Assembly (NCBI RefSeq): GCF_019091085.1
Contig: NZ_JAGXJY010000001.1
Location: 434,001-498,000, forward strand
Direction: 5' to 3'
DNA: 64,000 bases
Origin: Mesorhizobium sp. GbtcB19
GTDB taxonomy: Bacteria > Pseudomonadota > Alphaproteobacteria > Rhizobiales > Rhizobiaceae
Position numbers and translations under genes: made by a program
Notes under the pieces: model-generated
Database searches by the model: none
The model's input: the letters and a program-made list of their open reading frames with translations, nothing else
What the model was told of the DNA's origin: nothing
Shown: positions 52,828 through 61,535 of the stretch, piece by piece
How positions within the stretch are numbered: position 1 is the stretch's first letter
How the letters are laid out: each line of letters starts with the position of its first letter

Positions 52828-54132
52828 CTATTCCGCTGCGACCATTACCGGCTCGACCCGGTGGGCGTTGCGCGAAAACTCGTCGATGCGGCGTTCCACC
52901 TCGCCGCGGAAATGCCGCATGAGCCCCTGGATCGGCCAGGCCGCCGCGTCGCCCAGCGCGCAGATCGTGTGCCCCTCGACCTGCTTGGTGACGTCGAGCA
53001 ACATGTCGATCTCGCGCTTCTGCGCCTCGCCGCGCACCAGCCGCTCCATCACCCGCCACATCCAGCCGGTGCCTTCGCGGCACGGCGTGCACTGGCCGCA
53101 GCTCTCATGCTTGTAGAAGTAGGAAAGCCTGGCGATCGCCTTCACGATATCCGTCGACTTGTCCATGACGATGACAGCCGCGGTGCCGAGGCCGGATTTC
53201 AGGTCGCGCAGCGCATCGAAATCCATCGGCGCGTCCATGATCTGCTCGGCCGGCACCAGCGGCACCGAAGCGCCGCCCGGGATGACCGCAAGCAGATTGT
53301 CCCAGCCGCCGCGGATACCGCCGCAATGCGTCTCGATCAGCTCGCGGAACGGGATCGACATCGCCTCTTCGAAGGTGCACGGGTTGTTGACGTGGCCGGA
53401 GACGCAGAACAGCTTGGTGCCGGCATTGTTCGGCCGGCCGAAGGACGAGAACCAGGCCGCGCCGCGACGCAGGATGGTCGGCGCCACGGCGATGGATTCG
53501 ACATTATTCACGGTTGTCGGGCAACCGTACAAGCCGACATTGGCCGGGAATGGCGGCTTCAGCCGCGGCTGGCCCTTCTTGCCTTCCAGGCTTTCGAGCA
53601 GCGCCGTCTCCTCGCCGCAGATATAGGCGCCGGCGCCGTGATGCATGTAGACGTCGAAGTCGTAGCCGGACGTGTTGTTCTTGCCGATCAGCTTGGCCGC
53701 ATAGGCCTCGTCGATGGCGCGCTGCAGCGCCTCGCGCTCGCGGATGAATTCGCCGCGCACATAGATGTATGCGGCGATCGCGCCCATGGCGAAGCCGGCG
53801 ACCAGCGCCCCCTCGACCAGCGTGTGCGGGTCGTTGCGCAGGATATCGCGGTCCTTGCAGGTGCCGGGCTCGGATTCGTCGGCGTTGATGACCAGATAGC
53901 TCGGCCGGCCGTCGCTCTGCTTGGGCATGAACGACCATTTGAGCCCGGTCGGGAAGCCGGCGCCGCCGCGGCCGCGCAACCCGCTGGCCTTCATCTCGTT
54001 GACGATCCAGTCGCGCCCCTTGGCGATCAGGCCGGGCGTATCGTCCCAGATGCCGCGCGACTGCGCGCCAGCCAGCGACGTGTCGAAGAGGCCATAGATG
54101 TTGGTGAAGATGCGGTCTTTGTCCTGAAGCAT
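52828..54132 (-). CDS. nuoF: NADH-quinone oxidoreductase subunit F
   Basis: 434 aa. The FMN/NADH site [20 protein letters not shown] and [12 protein letters not shown], and the N3 cluster ligands in [14 protein letters not shown] with a fourth Cys in [13 protein letters not shown], are intact. It oxidises NADH and passes electrons to the cluster chain. The gap to nuoE is ten bases. Confidence 0.96.
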   Translation of the reverse strand: MLQDKDRIFTNIYGLFDTSLAGAQSRGIWDDTPGLIAKGRDWIVNEMKASGLRGRGGAGFPTGLKWSFMPKQSDGRPSYLVINADESEPGTCKDRDILRNDPHTLVEGALVAGFAMGAIAAYIYVRGEFIREREALQRAIDEAYAAKLIGKNNTSGYDFDVYMHHGAGAYICGEETALLESLEGKKGQPRLKPPFPANVGLYGCPTTVNNVESIAVAPTILRRGAAWFSSFGRPNNAGTKLFCVSGHVNNPCTFEEAMSIPFRELIETHCGGIRGGWDNLLAVIPGGASVPLVPAEQIMDAPMDFDALRDLKSGLGTAAVIVMDKSTDIVKAIARLSYFYKHESCGQCTPCREGTGWMWRVMERLVRGEAQKREIDMLLDVTKQVEGHTICALGDAAAWPIQGLMRHFRGEVERRIDEFSRNAHRVEPVMVAAE

Positions 54133-54142
54133 TTGTCGTCCC

Positions 54143-55483
54143 TCAGACCGGCTTCTTGCCGAAGACGCGGATGTATTCTTCGACGCCGCCCTTGGCGAGC
54201 GCCTTGGCCTGCTTCACCCAGTCGTCACGATCGATGCGGCCGTGGAAGGAGAGATAGCCGTCGACCCATTCGCGCTCGGCCTTCTTCCAGGCGGCGACCT
54301 GCGCGAAGGTATAGATGCCCAGCGTATGCAAGGTTGCTTCAATCTTCGGCCCGACGCCGGAGATCAGCTTGAGGTCGTCGACCGTCGCCGGGCGCTCGAT
54401 GCCGGCGGGCCGGTTCTTGTCCTCGAGCGAGGGCTTCGCCGTCTTGGCGACAGGCTGCTTGGTTTCCGGCGCCTTGAAAGCGCTGGCTGGCTCGGCCTTG
54501 GTCTTCGGCCCGCTGCGCGGCTTGGAAACGGCCTCGACTTCCGGATCGGCCTGGTTCGCGTTGGCGGCCGAATGGCGCGGCGCCTTGACGCTGGCGCCGT
54601 TCTCGGTGGCCGGGGCGACTTTGACCGGCGACGGGGTGTTAAGCGCCGGGTTGGTTTCAACCGCATGGGTCTTCGGCTTGCCGGATTTGGACGGCGCAAC
54701 CGGACCGGAAGCCGGCGGCGCGGCGGGCGCCGGAGCCGCGGGCGCGGCCGGAGCAGGTGCCGCCTGCGAAACGACGTTGGCGGCGGCCGCAGCCGGCGCC
54801 GCCGCTGCAGCATCCTTGGCCGCCTTCGCGGCAGCCTTGGCTTCCTTGTCGCGCGTCGACTTCAGGATCGCCTTCTCGCTGGTCAGCGTCTTCAAGCCAC
54901 CGGCCGGCTCGGAGCCATGGCGGCCGTTCTGCGGGCCGGGTTTCACCTCGGCGCCTTTGCCGGCGTCGTAGAGATCGATGATCTCGGCCAGCCGTTCCGG
55001 CGTCAGGTCTTCAAAAGTGTCCTTGAAGATCATGACCATCGGCGCGTTGACGCAGGCGCCGAGGCATTCGACCTCCTCCCACGACAGCGTGCCCTTGTCG
55101 TTGGTGTGGAACTGGTCGTGATGGATTTTTGACCGGCAGACATCCATCAATGCTTCCGAGCCGCGCAGCATGCAGGGCGTGGTGCCGCAGACCTGGATAT
55201 GCGCGCGCGTGCCGACCGGATTGAGCTGATACTGCGTGTAGAAGGTCGCGACCTCGAGGCCGCGGATACGCGGCATGCCGAGCATGTCGGAGATCGTCTC
55301 GATCGCCGCCTTGGTGACCCAGCCCTCCTGCTCCTGCGCGATCATCAGCAACGGGATGATGGCCGACTGTTCGCGTCCCTTCGGGTATTTGGCGATCCAC
55401 TGCTGAACCGCAGCCTCATTGGCCTTGTTGAAGGCGAAGGAAGCTGGCTGGACGCTGGCATCTGCGAGACGGCGGACTGACAT
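54143..55483 (-). CDS. nuoE: NADH-quinone oxidoreductase subunit E with long C-terminal extension
   Basis: 446 aa, about twice the usual 160-220. Residues 1-170 are the thioredoxin-like 2Fe-2S protein with Cys99, Cys104, Cys140 and Cys144. An Ala/Pro/Lys-rich linker (about 200-365) follows, then a compact domain (about 370-446: [50 protein letters not shown]). The end domain is a paralogue of that in the protein encoded at 52081-52752. ATG directly follows the nuoD stop (TAA ATG). Confidence 0.94.
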   Translation of the reverse strand: MSVRRLADASVQPASFAFNKANEAAVQQWIAKYPKGREQSAIIPLLMIAQEQEGWVTKAAIETISDMLGMPRIRGLEVATFYTQYQLNPVGTRAHIQVCGTTPCMLRGSEALMDVCRSKIHHDQFHTNDKGTLSWEEVECLGACVNAPMVMIFKDTFEDLTPERLAEIIDLYDAGKGAEVKPGPQNGRHGSEPAGGLKTLTSEKAILKSTRDKEAKAAAKAAKDAAAAAPAAAAANVVSQAAPAPAAPAAPAPAAPPASGPVAPSKSGKPKTHAVETNPALNTPSPVKVAPATENGASVKAPRHSAANANQADPEVEAVSKPRSGPKTKAEPASAFKAPETKQPVAKTAKPSLEDKNRPAGIERPATVDDLKLISGVGPKIEATLHTLGIYTFAQVAAWKKAEREWVDGYLSFHGRIDRDDWVKQAKALAKGGVEEYIRVFGKKPV

Positions 55484-56674
55484 TTAGCGATCGACCTCAC
55501 CAAACACGATATCGAGCGAACCCAGCACGGCGGTGACGTCGGCCAGCATGTGGCCCCGGCACAGGAAATCCATGGCTTGCAGATGCGCGAAACCGGGCGC
55601 GCGCAGCTTGCAGCGATAGGGCTTGTTGGTGCCGTCGGAGACGAGATAGACGCCGAACTCGCCCTTGGGCGCCTCGACGGCCGCATAGACCTCGCCGGCC
55701 GGCACGCGGTAGCCTTCGGTATAGAGCTTGAAGTGATGGATGAGCGCTTCCATCGAGCGCTTCATCGCCTGGCGCTTCGGCGGCACGACCTTTCCGTCGA
55801 GGTTCGATACAGGGCCGGCGCCTTCCTTGCCGAGCAGAAGATCGACGCACTGGCGCATGATCTTGGCCGACTGGCGCATCTCTTCCATGCGCACCAGGTA
55901 GCGGTCGTAGCAGTCGCCGTTCTTGCCGATCGGGATGTCGAAATCCATCTCGGAATAGCATTCATATGGCTGCGATTTGCGCAGGTCCCAGGCCGCACCC
56001 GAGCCGCGCACCATCACGCCCGAAAAACCCCAGGCCCAGGCATCGGCCAGCGATACCGTACCGATGTCGACATTGCGCTGCTTGAAGATGCGGTTGCCGG
56101 TGAGCAGAGCGTCCAGATCATCGATCGACTTCAGGAACGGATCGATCCATTTGCCGATGTCCTCGACCAGCTTCTGCGGCAGGTCCTGGTGCACGCCGCC
56201 CGGCCGGAAATAGGCCGCATGCATGCGCGAGCCCGAGGCGCGCTCATAGAACACCATCAGCTTTTCGCGCTCGACGAAGCCCCACAGCGGCGGCGTCAGC
56301 GCGCCGACGTCCATCGCCTGCGTCGTCACATTCAGGATGTGCGACATGATGCGGCCCATCTCGGAATAGAGCACGCGGATCAGCTGGCCGCGCTTCGGCA
56401 CCTCGATGCCGAGCAGGCGCTCGGCGGCCAAAGCAAAGGCATGCTCCTGATTCATCGGCGCGCAATAGTCGAGCCGGTCGAGATAGGGCACGGCCTGCAG
56501 ATAGGTCTTGGCCTCGATCAGCTTCTCGGTGCCGCGGTGAAGCAGCCCGATATGCGGATCGACCCGGTCGACAACTTCGCCGTCGAGCTCAAGAACCAAC
56601 CTCAAAACACCGTGCGCTGCAGGGTGTTGAGGCCCAAAGTTAATGTTGAAATTACGGACGGAGGTTTCAGCCAT
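55484..56674 (-). CDS. nuoD: NADH-quinone oxidoreductase subunit D
   Basis: 396 aa. It starts with [27 protein letters not shown] and ends with [25 protein letters not shown], the quinone-pocket signatures of the 49-kDa subunit; only parts are quoted. It contributes His and Tyr to quinone reduction. A nine-base gap separates it from nuoC. Confidence 0.96.
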   Translation of the reverse strand: MAETSVRNFNINFGPQHPAAHGVLRLVLELDGEVVDRVDPHIGLLHRGTEKLIEAKTYLQAVPYLDRLDYCAPMNQEHAFALAAERLLGIEVPKRGQLIRVLYSEMGRIMSHILNVTTQAMDVGALTPPLWGFVEREKLMVFYERASGSRMHAAYFRPGGVHQDLPQKLVEDIGKWIDPFLKSIDDLDALLTGNRIFKQRNVDIGTVSLADAWAWGFSGVMVRGSGAAWDLRKSQPYECYSEMDFDIPIGKNGDCYDRYLVRMEEMRQSAKIMRQCVDLLLGKEGAGPVSNLDGKVVPPKRQAMKRSMEALIHHFKLYTEGYRVPAGEVYAAVEAPKGEFGVYLVSDGTNKPYRCKLRAPGFAHLQAMDFLCRGHMLADVTAVLGSLDIVFGEVDR

Positions 56675-56683
56675 CGTGGCGCC

Positions 56684-57289
56684 TCAGTTTGCCTTCGCTT
56701 TCTCATCGCCCGGCAACACGTAGTCCGTGCCTTCCCAGGGCGAGAGAAAATCGAAATTGCGGAATTCCTGCTTGAGCTCGACCGGCTCGTAGATGACCCG
56801 CTTGGCCTCGTCGTCGTAACGAACCTCGACGAAGCCGGTCAGCGGGAAATCCTTGCGCAGCGGATGCCCCTCGAAACCATAGTCCGTCAGAAGGCGACGC
56901 AGGTCAGGATGGCCGGAGAAGAGCACACCGTAGAGGTCATAGGTCTCGCGTTCATACCAATCAGCGCCCGGATAAACACTTGTCAACGAGGGAACCAGCG
57001 TCTCCTCGTCGGCCTGGACCTTGAGGCGGATGCGGACATTCTGCTTCGGCGACAGAAGGTGATAGACGACATCGAAGCGCCTGGCGCGCGAAGGATAGTC
57101 GGCTCCGGAAATGTCGATGATCGAGATGAACTGGCAGCGCGCATCGTCGCGCAGGAAGGTCGCCACCTCGACCAGGTTGCCCGGCTCGACGGGAACCGTC
57201 AGCTCGCCATAGGCGAGCACGGCTTCGCCGATGCGGCCGGAGAGCTTCTCGCCGAGATAGGTGGAGAGTTCGTTCAACGCCTGGGTCAT
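56684..57289 (-). CDS. nuoC: NADH-quinone oxidoreductase subunit C
   Basis: 201 aa from ATG 57289, four bases after the nuoB stop; starts further upstream would lie inside nuo[21 protein letters not shown] and [19 protein letters not shown] are the 30-kDa subunit signatures. Structural subunit of the peripheral arm. Confidence 0.95.
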   Translation of the reverse strand: MTQALNELSTYLGEKLSGRIGEAVLAYGELTVPVEPGNLVEVATFLRDDARCQFISIIDISGADYPSRARRFDVVYHLLSPKQNVRIRLKVQADEETLVPSLTSVYPGADWYERETYDLYGVLFSGHPDLRRLLTDYGFEGHPLRKDFPLTGFVEVRYDDEAKRVIYEPVELKQEFRNFDFLSPWEGTDYVLPGDEKAKAN

Positions 57290-57293
57290 CGGC

Positions 57294-57875
57294 TCACCGT
57301 TCGATCGTGCCGGTGCGGCGGATCTTCTTCTGCAGAAGGAGAATGCCGTAGAGCAGCGCTTCGGCGCTCGGCGGGCAGCCGGGCACGTAAATGTCGACCG
57401 GCACGACGCGGTCGCAGCCGCGCACCACCGAATAGGAATAGTGGTAGTAGCCGCCGCCATTGGCGCAGGAACCCATCGAGATGACGTAGCGCGGCTCAGG
57501 CATCTGGTCGTAGACCTTGCGCAGCGCCGGGGCCATCTTGTTGGTCAGCGTGCCGGCGACGATCATGATGTCGGACTGGCGCGGCGACGCGCGCGGCGCG
57601 ACGCCGAAGCGCTCCGAGTCATAGCGCGGCATCGAGGTGTGGATCATCTCGACCGCGCAGCAGGCGAGGCCGAAGGTCATGAACATCAGCGAGCCGCTGC
57701 GCGCCCAGGTGATCAGCGCTTCGGTCGAGGTGACAAGAAAACCCTTGTCGGCCAGTTCATTGTTGATTTCGAGGAAGAAGGGATCGTCCTCCCCCACCGG
57801 CCTGCCGGTATTGGGGTCGATGATGCCTTTGGGCTTCGGCGCGACGAGGGTGCCTGAACTGTCGTTCAATCCCAT
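57294..57875 (-). CDS. nuoB: NADH-quinone oxidoreductase subunit B
   Basis: 193 aa from ATG 57875, chosen for GGAG seven bases upstream; an ATG at 57896 is the alternative. The N2 cluster ligands are the CC pair in [12 protein letters not shown], the Cys of [10 protein letters not shown] and that of [10 protein letters not shown]. The start overlaps the nuoA end by ten bases. Confidence 0.96.
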   Translation of the reverse strand: MGLNDSSGTLVAPKPKGIIDPNTGRPVGEDDPFFLEINNELADKGFLVTSTEALITWARSGSLMFMTFGLACCAVEMIHTSMPRYDSERFGVAPRASPRQSDIMIVAGTLTNKMAPALRKVYDQMPEPRYVISMGSCANGGGYYHYSYSVVRGCDRVVPVDIYVPGCPPSAEALLYGILLLQKKIRRTGTIER

Positions 57876-58231
57876 TCCAGCGCTCCTTTTTTCCATTCAT
57901 AGGCAAAGCCGATGGTCAGCACCGCCAGGAACACCATCATCGACCAGAAGCCGAGCATGCCGAGCTTGGAGAAAGACACCGCCCACGGGAACAGGAAGGC
58001 GACCTCGAGATCGAAGATGATGAACAGGATCGACACCAGGTAGAAGCGGATGTCGAATTTCATGCGGGCGTCGTCGAACGAGTTGAACCCGCATTCATAG
58101 GCGGAAAGCTTTTCCGGATCGGGATTGCGATAGGCCACCAGGAAGGGGGCGATGATAAGCGCCAAGCCAACGACCATCGCCACGGCGATGAACAGGACGA
58201 TGGGCAGATATGAACTCAGGAGTGCGCTCAT
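57866..58231 (-). CDS. nuoA: NADH-quinone oxidoreductase subunit A
   Basis: 121 aa, three helices; [20 protein letters not shown] is the diagnostic ND3 loop with its Cys near the quinone site, and [16 protein letters not shown] follows. First structural gene of the 14-subunit operon that runs to 42286. Confidence 0.96.
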   Translation of the reverse strand: MSALLSSYLPIVLFIAVAMVVGLALIIAPFLVAYRNPDPEKLSAYECGFNSFDDARMKFDIRFYLVSILFIIFDLEVAFLFPWAVSFSKLGMLGFWSMMVFLAVLTIGFAYEWKKGALEWD

Positions 58232-58565
58232 GCGGCGGCTTTCCTTCGGCGGGGCAGTTCACTTTGATTACAGCAACGAACTCTAATGCGGAAGCGTGAC
58301 AGTTTAACCGCTGAACCGTTTTAAGAGGCCCATGCTGCAACGCGGCGAGGGTTAGCGCAGCGGTTTCGGTGACGCAAGTCAAACCTTGTTCAAATCGCGG
58401 CCCTGGATGCCATATCGGATGAAACTGGTCCGATCCGCTCCTGTTTGATTTCCTTCATTTTTTACTCCACTTTTTTTCTCCTGACACATCTCCCGCCATT
58501 TGCCTGCTAGCATCGCTGGAATCACCGGCTGAAAATCCGGCAAACGGTCAGGCAAGGGCGCCTCG
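58232..58565. promoter_or_regulatory. Divergent leader between nuoA and the YcaQ-like gene
   Basis: 334 bp without an established gene. On the minus strand a TTGACT (58382-58377) with only a poor -10 17-18 bp further is the best candidate for a nuo promoter. A TTTTTTT and TTTTTT tract occurs around 58459-58480. A possible 22-codon frame is listed separately. No riboswitch or strong dyad was seen. Confidence 0.3.
58390..58458 (-). CDS. Possible 22-codon leader peptide upstream of nuoA
   Basis: ATG 58458 to TGA 58390 with GGAG six bases upstream. The peptide is MKEIKQERIGP followed by a neutral end, with no hydrophobic span. It lies about 160 bp before nuoA on the same strand. The ribosome site is good, but nothing else supports expression; it may be a leader peptide or chance. 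Confidence 0.25.
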   Translation of the reverse strand: MKEIKQERIGPVSSDMASRAAI

Positions 58566-59765
58566 ATGAAGGATAAGATTTCGCTGGCCACGGCGAGGCG
58601 CATCGCGCTTGGAGCACAGGGGTTTAACGACCCTCGGCCCGGTGGCGTTCCGGATCGCCGGCACCTTGCCCGTGTGCTTTCGCGAACAGGCCTCTTGCAG
58701 ATCGATTCCGTCAGCGCGGTGGTACGCGCGCATTACATGCCGCTCTATTCGCGCCTCGGCCCCTACCCCCTGGCGCTGCTCGACAACGCCGCGGTCACCC
58801 GCAAGCGCGCCGTCTTTGAATATTGGGCGCATGAGGCCTCATTCCTGCCCGTCGAGACCTACCCTTTGATGCGCTGGCGCATGCAGCGCGCCGAGCAGGG
58901 CGACGAGATGTATCTCGGCCTGGCGAAATGGGGCCGTGAGCGCAAGGCGATGATCGACGAGATCTATAAGGAGGTTGCTGAACGCGGGCCGATCGCCGCG
59001 TCCGACATCGAGGGGCACAAGGGCAATGGCGGCTGGTGGGGCTGGAGCGAGGCCAAGCACGCCTTCGAATGGCTGTTCTGGGCCGGACGCATCACCACGG
59101 CCTACCGCCGCGGCTTCGAACGCTATTACGATCTACCGGGGCGCGTTTTGCCGCAGGCCGTGCTCGACCTGCCCGTGCCGTCGGTTGAGGACGCGCACCG
59201 CGAATTGCTGCGCATTTCCGCCCGCTCCCACGGCGTCGCCACCTACGGCGACCTGCGCGACTATTTTCGTCTGGCGCCGGGCGACACGAAGGACCGCATC
59301 GAGGAACTGGTCGAAACCGGCGAACTGCTGCCGGTGAGCGTCGCAGGCTGGGACAAGACCGCCTATTTGCACAAGGACGCCCGCTTTCCGCGCAAGATCG
59401 AGGCGCGCGCCCTGCTCGCGCCGTTCGATCCTGTCGTTTTCGAGCGGACGCGGACGGAAAAGCTCTTCGACTTCCGCTACCGCATCGAAATCTACACGCC
59501 CGCCGAAAAGCGCCAGTACGGCTATTATGTGCTGCCCTTCCTGCTCGGCGACCGCCTCGTCGCTCGCGTCGACCTCCGCGCCGACCGGCCGGCCAGCGTC
59601 TTGCGCGTCCACGCCGCCTATGCCGAGGCCGGCGCGCCACCGGAGACAGCAGCCCAGCTCTACGAAGAGCTGAAGCAGATGCAGGGCTGGCTCGGCCTGG
59701 AGCGCATCGAGGTGACGCCCGCCGGCGATCTCGGACCGGCGCTGGCCGACATCGCGGTGTCGTAG
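58566..59765 (+). CDS. AlkX/YcaQ-type DNA glycosylase (HTH_42 family)
   Basis: 399 aa. Tandem winged-helix domains of the HTH_42 family (LATARRIALGAQGF, then LARVLSRTGLLQIDSVSAVV). The QID triplet at 45-47 is the Q-x-D catalytic motif of YcaQ/AlkX, which unhooks interstrand crosslinks and alkylated bases, and differs from the Q-x-Q of AlkZ. A central segment (WGWSEAKHAFEWLFWAGRI) and the C-terminal FDPVVFERTRTEKLFDFRYR are conserved. Likely cytoplasmic repair enzyme. Confidence 0.85.
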   Translation: MKDKISLATARRIALGAQGFNDPRPGGVPDRRHLARVLSRTGLLQIDSVSAVVRAHYMPLYSRLGPYPLALLDNAAVTRKRAVFEYWAHEASFLPVETYPLMRWRMQRAEQGDEMYLGLAKWGRERKAMIDEIYKEVAERGPIAASDIEGHKGNGGWWGWSEAKHAFEWLFWAGRITTAYRRGFERYYDLPGRVLPQAVLDLPVPSVEDAHRELLRISARSHGVATYGDLRDYFRLAPGDTKDRIEELVETGELLPVSVAGWDKTAYLHKDARFPRKIEARALLAPFDPVVFERTRTEKLFDFRYRIEIYTPAEKRQYGYYVLPFLLGDRLVARVDLRADRPASVLRVHAAYAEAGAPPETAAQLYEELKQMQGWLGLERIEVTPAGDLGPALADIAVS

Positions 59766-59772
59766 CCGCGCG

Positions 59773-59801
59773 TTGACAGGCGCCTAGTGGTAGGCCTAAA
59801 T
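59773..59801 (+). promoter_or_regulatory. Promoter of the B12-riboswitch transcript
   Basis: TTGACA (59773-59778) and CTAAAT (59796-59801) are separated by 17 bp, and the riboswitch begins nine bases later. It starts eight bases after the stop of the glycosylase gene. Confidence 0.7.
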
Positions 59802-59809
59802 CCTGACCC

Positions 59810-59986
59810 AGACGGTCTTCTCCCGGCAAAGGGAGGAGCCAAGAGGGAATGCGGTGCGGGAAAGATTCCCAAATCCGCGGCTGTCCCCGCAACTGTAAGC
59901 GACGAGCCTTGGCCGAAAACCACTGGGATATCCCCGGGAAGGCGGCATTCGAGGCGACGACCCGCGAGCCAGGAGACCTGCCGTCT
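59810..59986 (+). ncRNA. Cobalamin (AdoCbl) riboswitch
   Basis: P1 is AGACGG (59810-59815) / CCGTCT (59981-59986). The core has GGGAATGCGGTGCGGGAAA, the CCCGCAACTGTAAGC element, CCACTGGGATATCCCCGGGA, GAAGGCGGC and the B12 box GCGAGCCAGGAGACCTGCC. Downstream, GCCCGG (60007-60012) / CCGGGC (60021-60026) forms a hairpin directly before the AAGGAG of the first gene. No T-run follows it, so translational control is more likely than termination. Confidence 0.95.
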
Positions 59987-60038
59987 GAGACTTTAAGTAT
60001 CCGAATGCCCGGCGGGTTTTCCGGGCAAGGAGCCTGTT

Positions 60039-60464
60039 TTGGATCGTAACGGCAGTTTCCCGGCAAATAATGCGGACATTTCGTCCGAGCCCGACGCGCT
60101 GGCCGGCGTCACCGTCATCGTCTGCTCGTCCTGCCGTGACGAAACCGGCTCTGATGGGCATCCGCGCGCCGGCGCGCTGCTCGCCGAAGACACGCGCCGG
60201 GCTGCTTCCGGCGAAAAGATCAACATCCGCACCGTCGAATGCCTCGGCAATTGCAAGCGCCGCCTGAGCGCGGCACTGCTGCGCGATGGCTGCTGGAGCT
60301 ACGTCTTCGGTGACCTGAATGCCACCAGCGGCGCCGACCTTGTCACCGGCGCGAAGCTCTTCGCCACCTCGACCGATGGCCTCATCCCCTGGCGCGGCCG
60401 GCCCGATTCCCTCAAGCGCGGCCTCGTTGCCCGCATCCCTCCCCTCGACATGCTGAAGGACTGA
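60039..60464 (+). CDS. DUF1636 family metal-binding protein
   Basis: 141 aa from TTG 60039 with AAGGAG six bases upstream, which decides the start. Four cysteines, Cys29 and Cys32 in VCSSCRDE, Cys68 and Cys72 in ECLGNCKRR, resemble a thioredoxin-like 2Fe-2S ferredoxin. In alphaproteobacteria it accompanies cobW and cobN. Possibly an electron carrier or cobalt handler in corrin synthesis; the function is not established. It is first gene under the riboswitch. Confidence 0.88.
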   Translation: MDRNGSFPANNADISSEPDALAGVTVIVCSSCRDETGSDGHPRAGALLAEDTRRAASGEKINIRTVECLGNCKRRLSAALLRDGCWSYVFGDLNATSGADLVTGAKLFATSTDGLIPWRGRPDSLKRGLVARIPPLDMLKD

Positions 60465-60466
60465 CC

Positions 60467-61504
60467 ATGAACGCCTCCGTTTCCCGCGTGCCCTGCACTG
60501 TCGTCACCGGCTTCCTCGGCGCCGGCAAGACGACGCTGATCCGCAACCTGCTTGAAAACGCCAAGGGCAAGCGGCTGGCGATCATCGTCAACGAGTTCGG
60601 CGATGTCGGCATCGACGGCGAAATCCTGAAAGGCTGCGGCGTCGACACCTGCCCTGAGGAAAACATCGTCGAGCTCGCCAATGGTTGCATCTGCTGCACC
60701 GTCGCCGACGACTTCGTGCCGGCGCTCGACCAGATCCTGTCACGCACGCCGAAAGTCGACCACATCCTAATCGAAACCTCCGGCCTCGCTTTGCCGAAGC
60801 CATTGGTCCAGGCCTTCCAGTGGCCGACGGTGAAGAGCCGCGTTACTGTCGACGGCGTCGTCGCCGTGGTCGACGGCCCGGCCCTGGCCGAAGGCCGGGT
60901 CGCCTCCGACATGGATGCGCTCCAGGCGCAGCGAGCCGCGGACGACTCGCTCGACCATGACGATCCGGTTGAAGAAGTCTTCGAGGACCAGATCGCCTGC
61001 GCCGACCTGATCATCCTGTCGAAGAGCGATCTGATGGACGCGGCGGGCTCGCAACGCGCCAACGCCGTCATCGGCGAACACGTCGCGCGCGCCGTGAAAG
61101 TCGTGCCGACCGCGCAGGGCAAGGTCGATCCTTCGGTGCTGCTCGGCCTCGGCCTTGCCGTCGAGGACGACATCGAGAACCGCAAGACCCATCACGACGA
61201 CGAGCTCGACCACGAGCATGACGATTTCGATTCCTTCGTCATCGACATCCCGTCCGTCGCCAACCCGGATGAGCTGGCAAAGCGCGTCGCCCTTGCCGCC
61301 GAGCAGGAGAACGTGCTGCGCGTCAAAGGCTTCGTCGAGGTCGGCGGCAAGCCGATGCGGCTCCTGCTCCAGGCCGTCGGCCCGCGCGTCAATCACTACT
61401 ACGATCGCGCCTGGACGGCCGGGGACGACCGCCGCTCGCGGCTCGTCGTCATCGGCCTCAAGGGGCTGAACCGCCCGGCGATCGAGCGTATCCTCGCCGG
61501 CTGA
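60467..61504 (+). CDS. cobW: CobW, GTP-dependent metal chaperone
   Basis: 345 aa. P-loop GFLGAGKT at 15-22, the metal site GCICC at 73-77, and a His/Asp/Glu cluster at about 241-252 (THHDDELDHEHD) before the CobW_C domain. COG0523 protein that delivers cobalt to the CobN-type chelatase under cobalt limitation. Two bases follow the DUF1636 stop, so both are controlled by the riboswitch. Confidence 0.95.
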   Translation: MNASVSRVPCTVVTGFLGAGKTTLIRNLLENAKGKRLAIIVNEFGDVGIDGEILKGCGVDTCPEENIVELANGCICCTVADDFVPALDQILSRTPKVDHILIETSGLALPKPLVQAFQWPTVKSRVTVDGVVAVVDGPALAEGRVASDMDALQAQRAADDSLDHDDPVEEVFEDQIACADLIILSKSDLMDAAGSQRANAVIGEHVARAVKVVPTAQGKVDPSVLLGLGLAVEDDIENRKTHHDDELDHEHDDFDSFVIDIPSVANPDELAKRVALAAEQENVLRVKGFVEVGGKPMRLLLQAVGPRVNHYYDRAWTAGDDRRSRLVVIGLKGLNRPAIERILAG

Positions 61505-61535
61505 GGCCAACACGAAAGGCCCAACACGAAACGCG

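Noticed and set aside
50125..54372. A 1415-codon open frame on the plus strand opposite nuoG, the accessory protein, nuoF and part of nuoE
   Set aside because: It is the codon-phase shadow of GC-rich genes on the other strand; its translation is Arg/Ala/His-rich with no domain, while the minus strand encodes clear complex I subunits.
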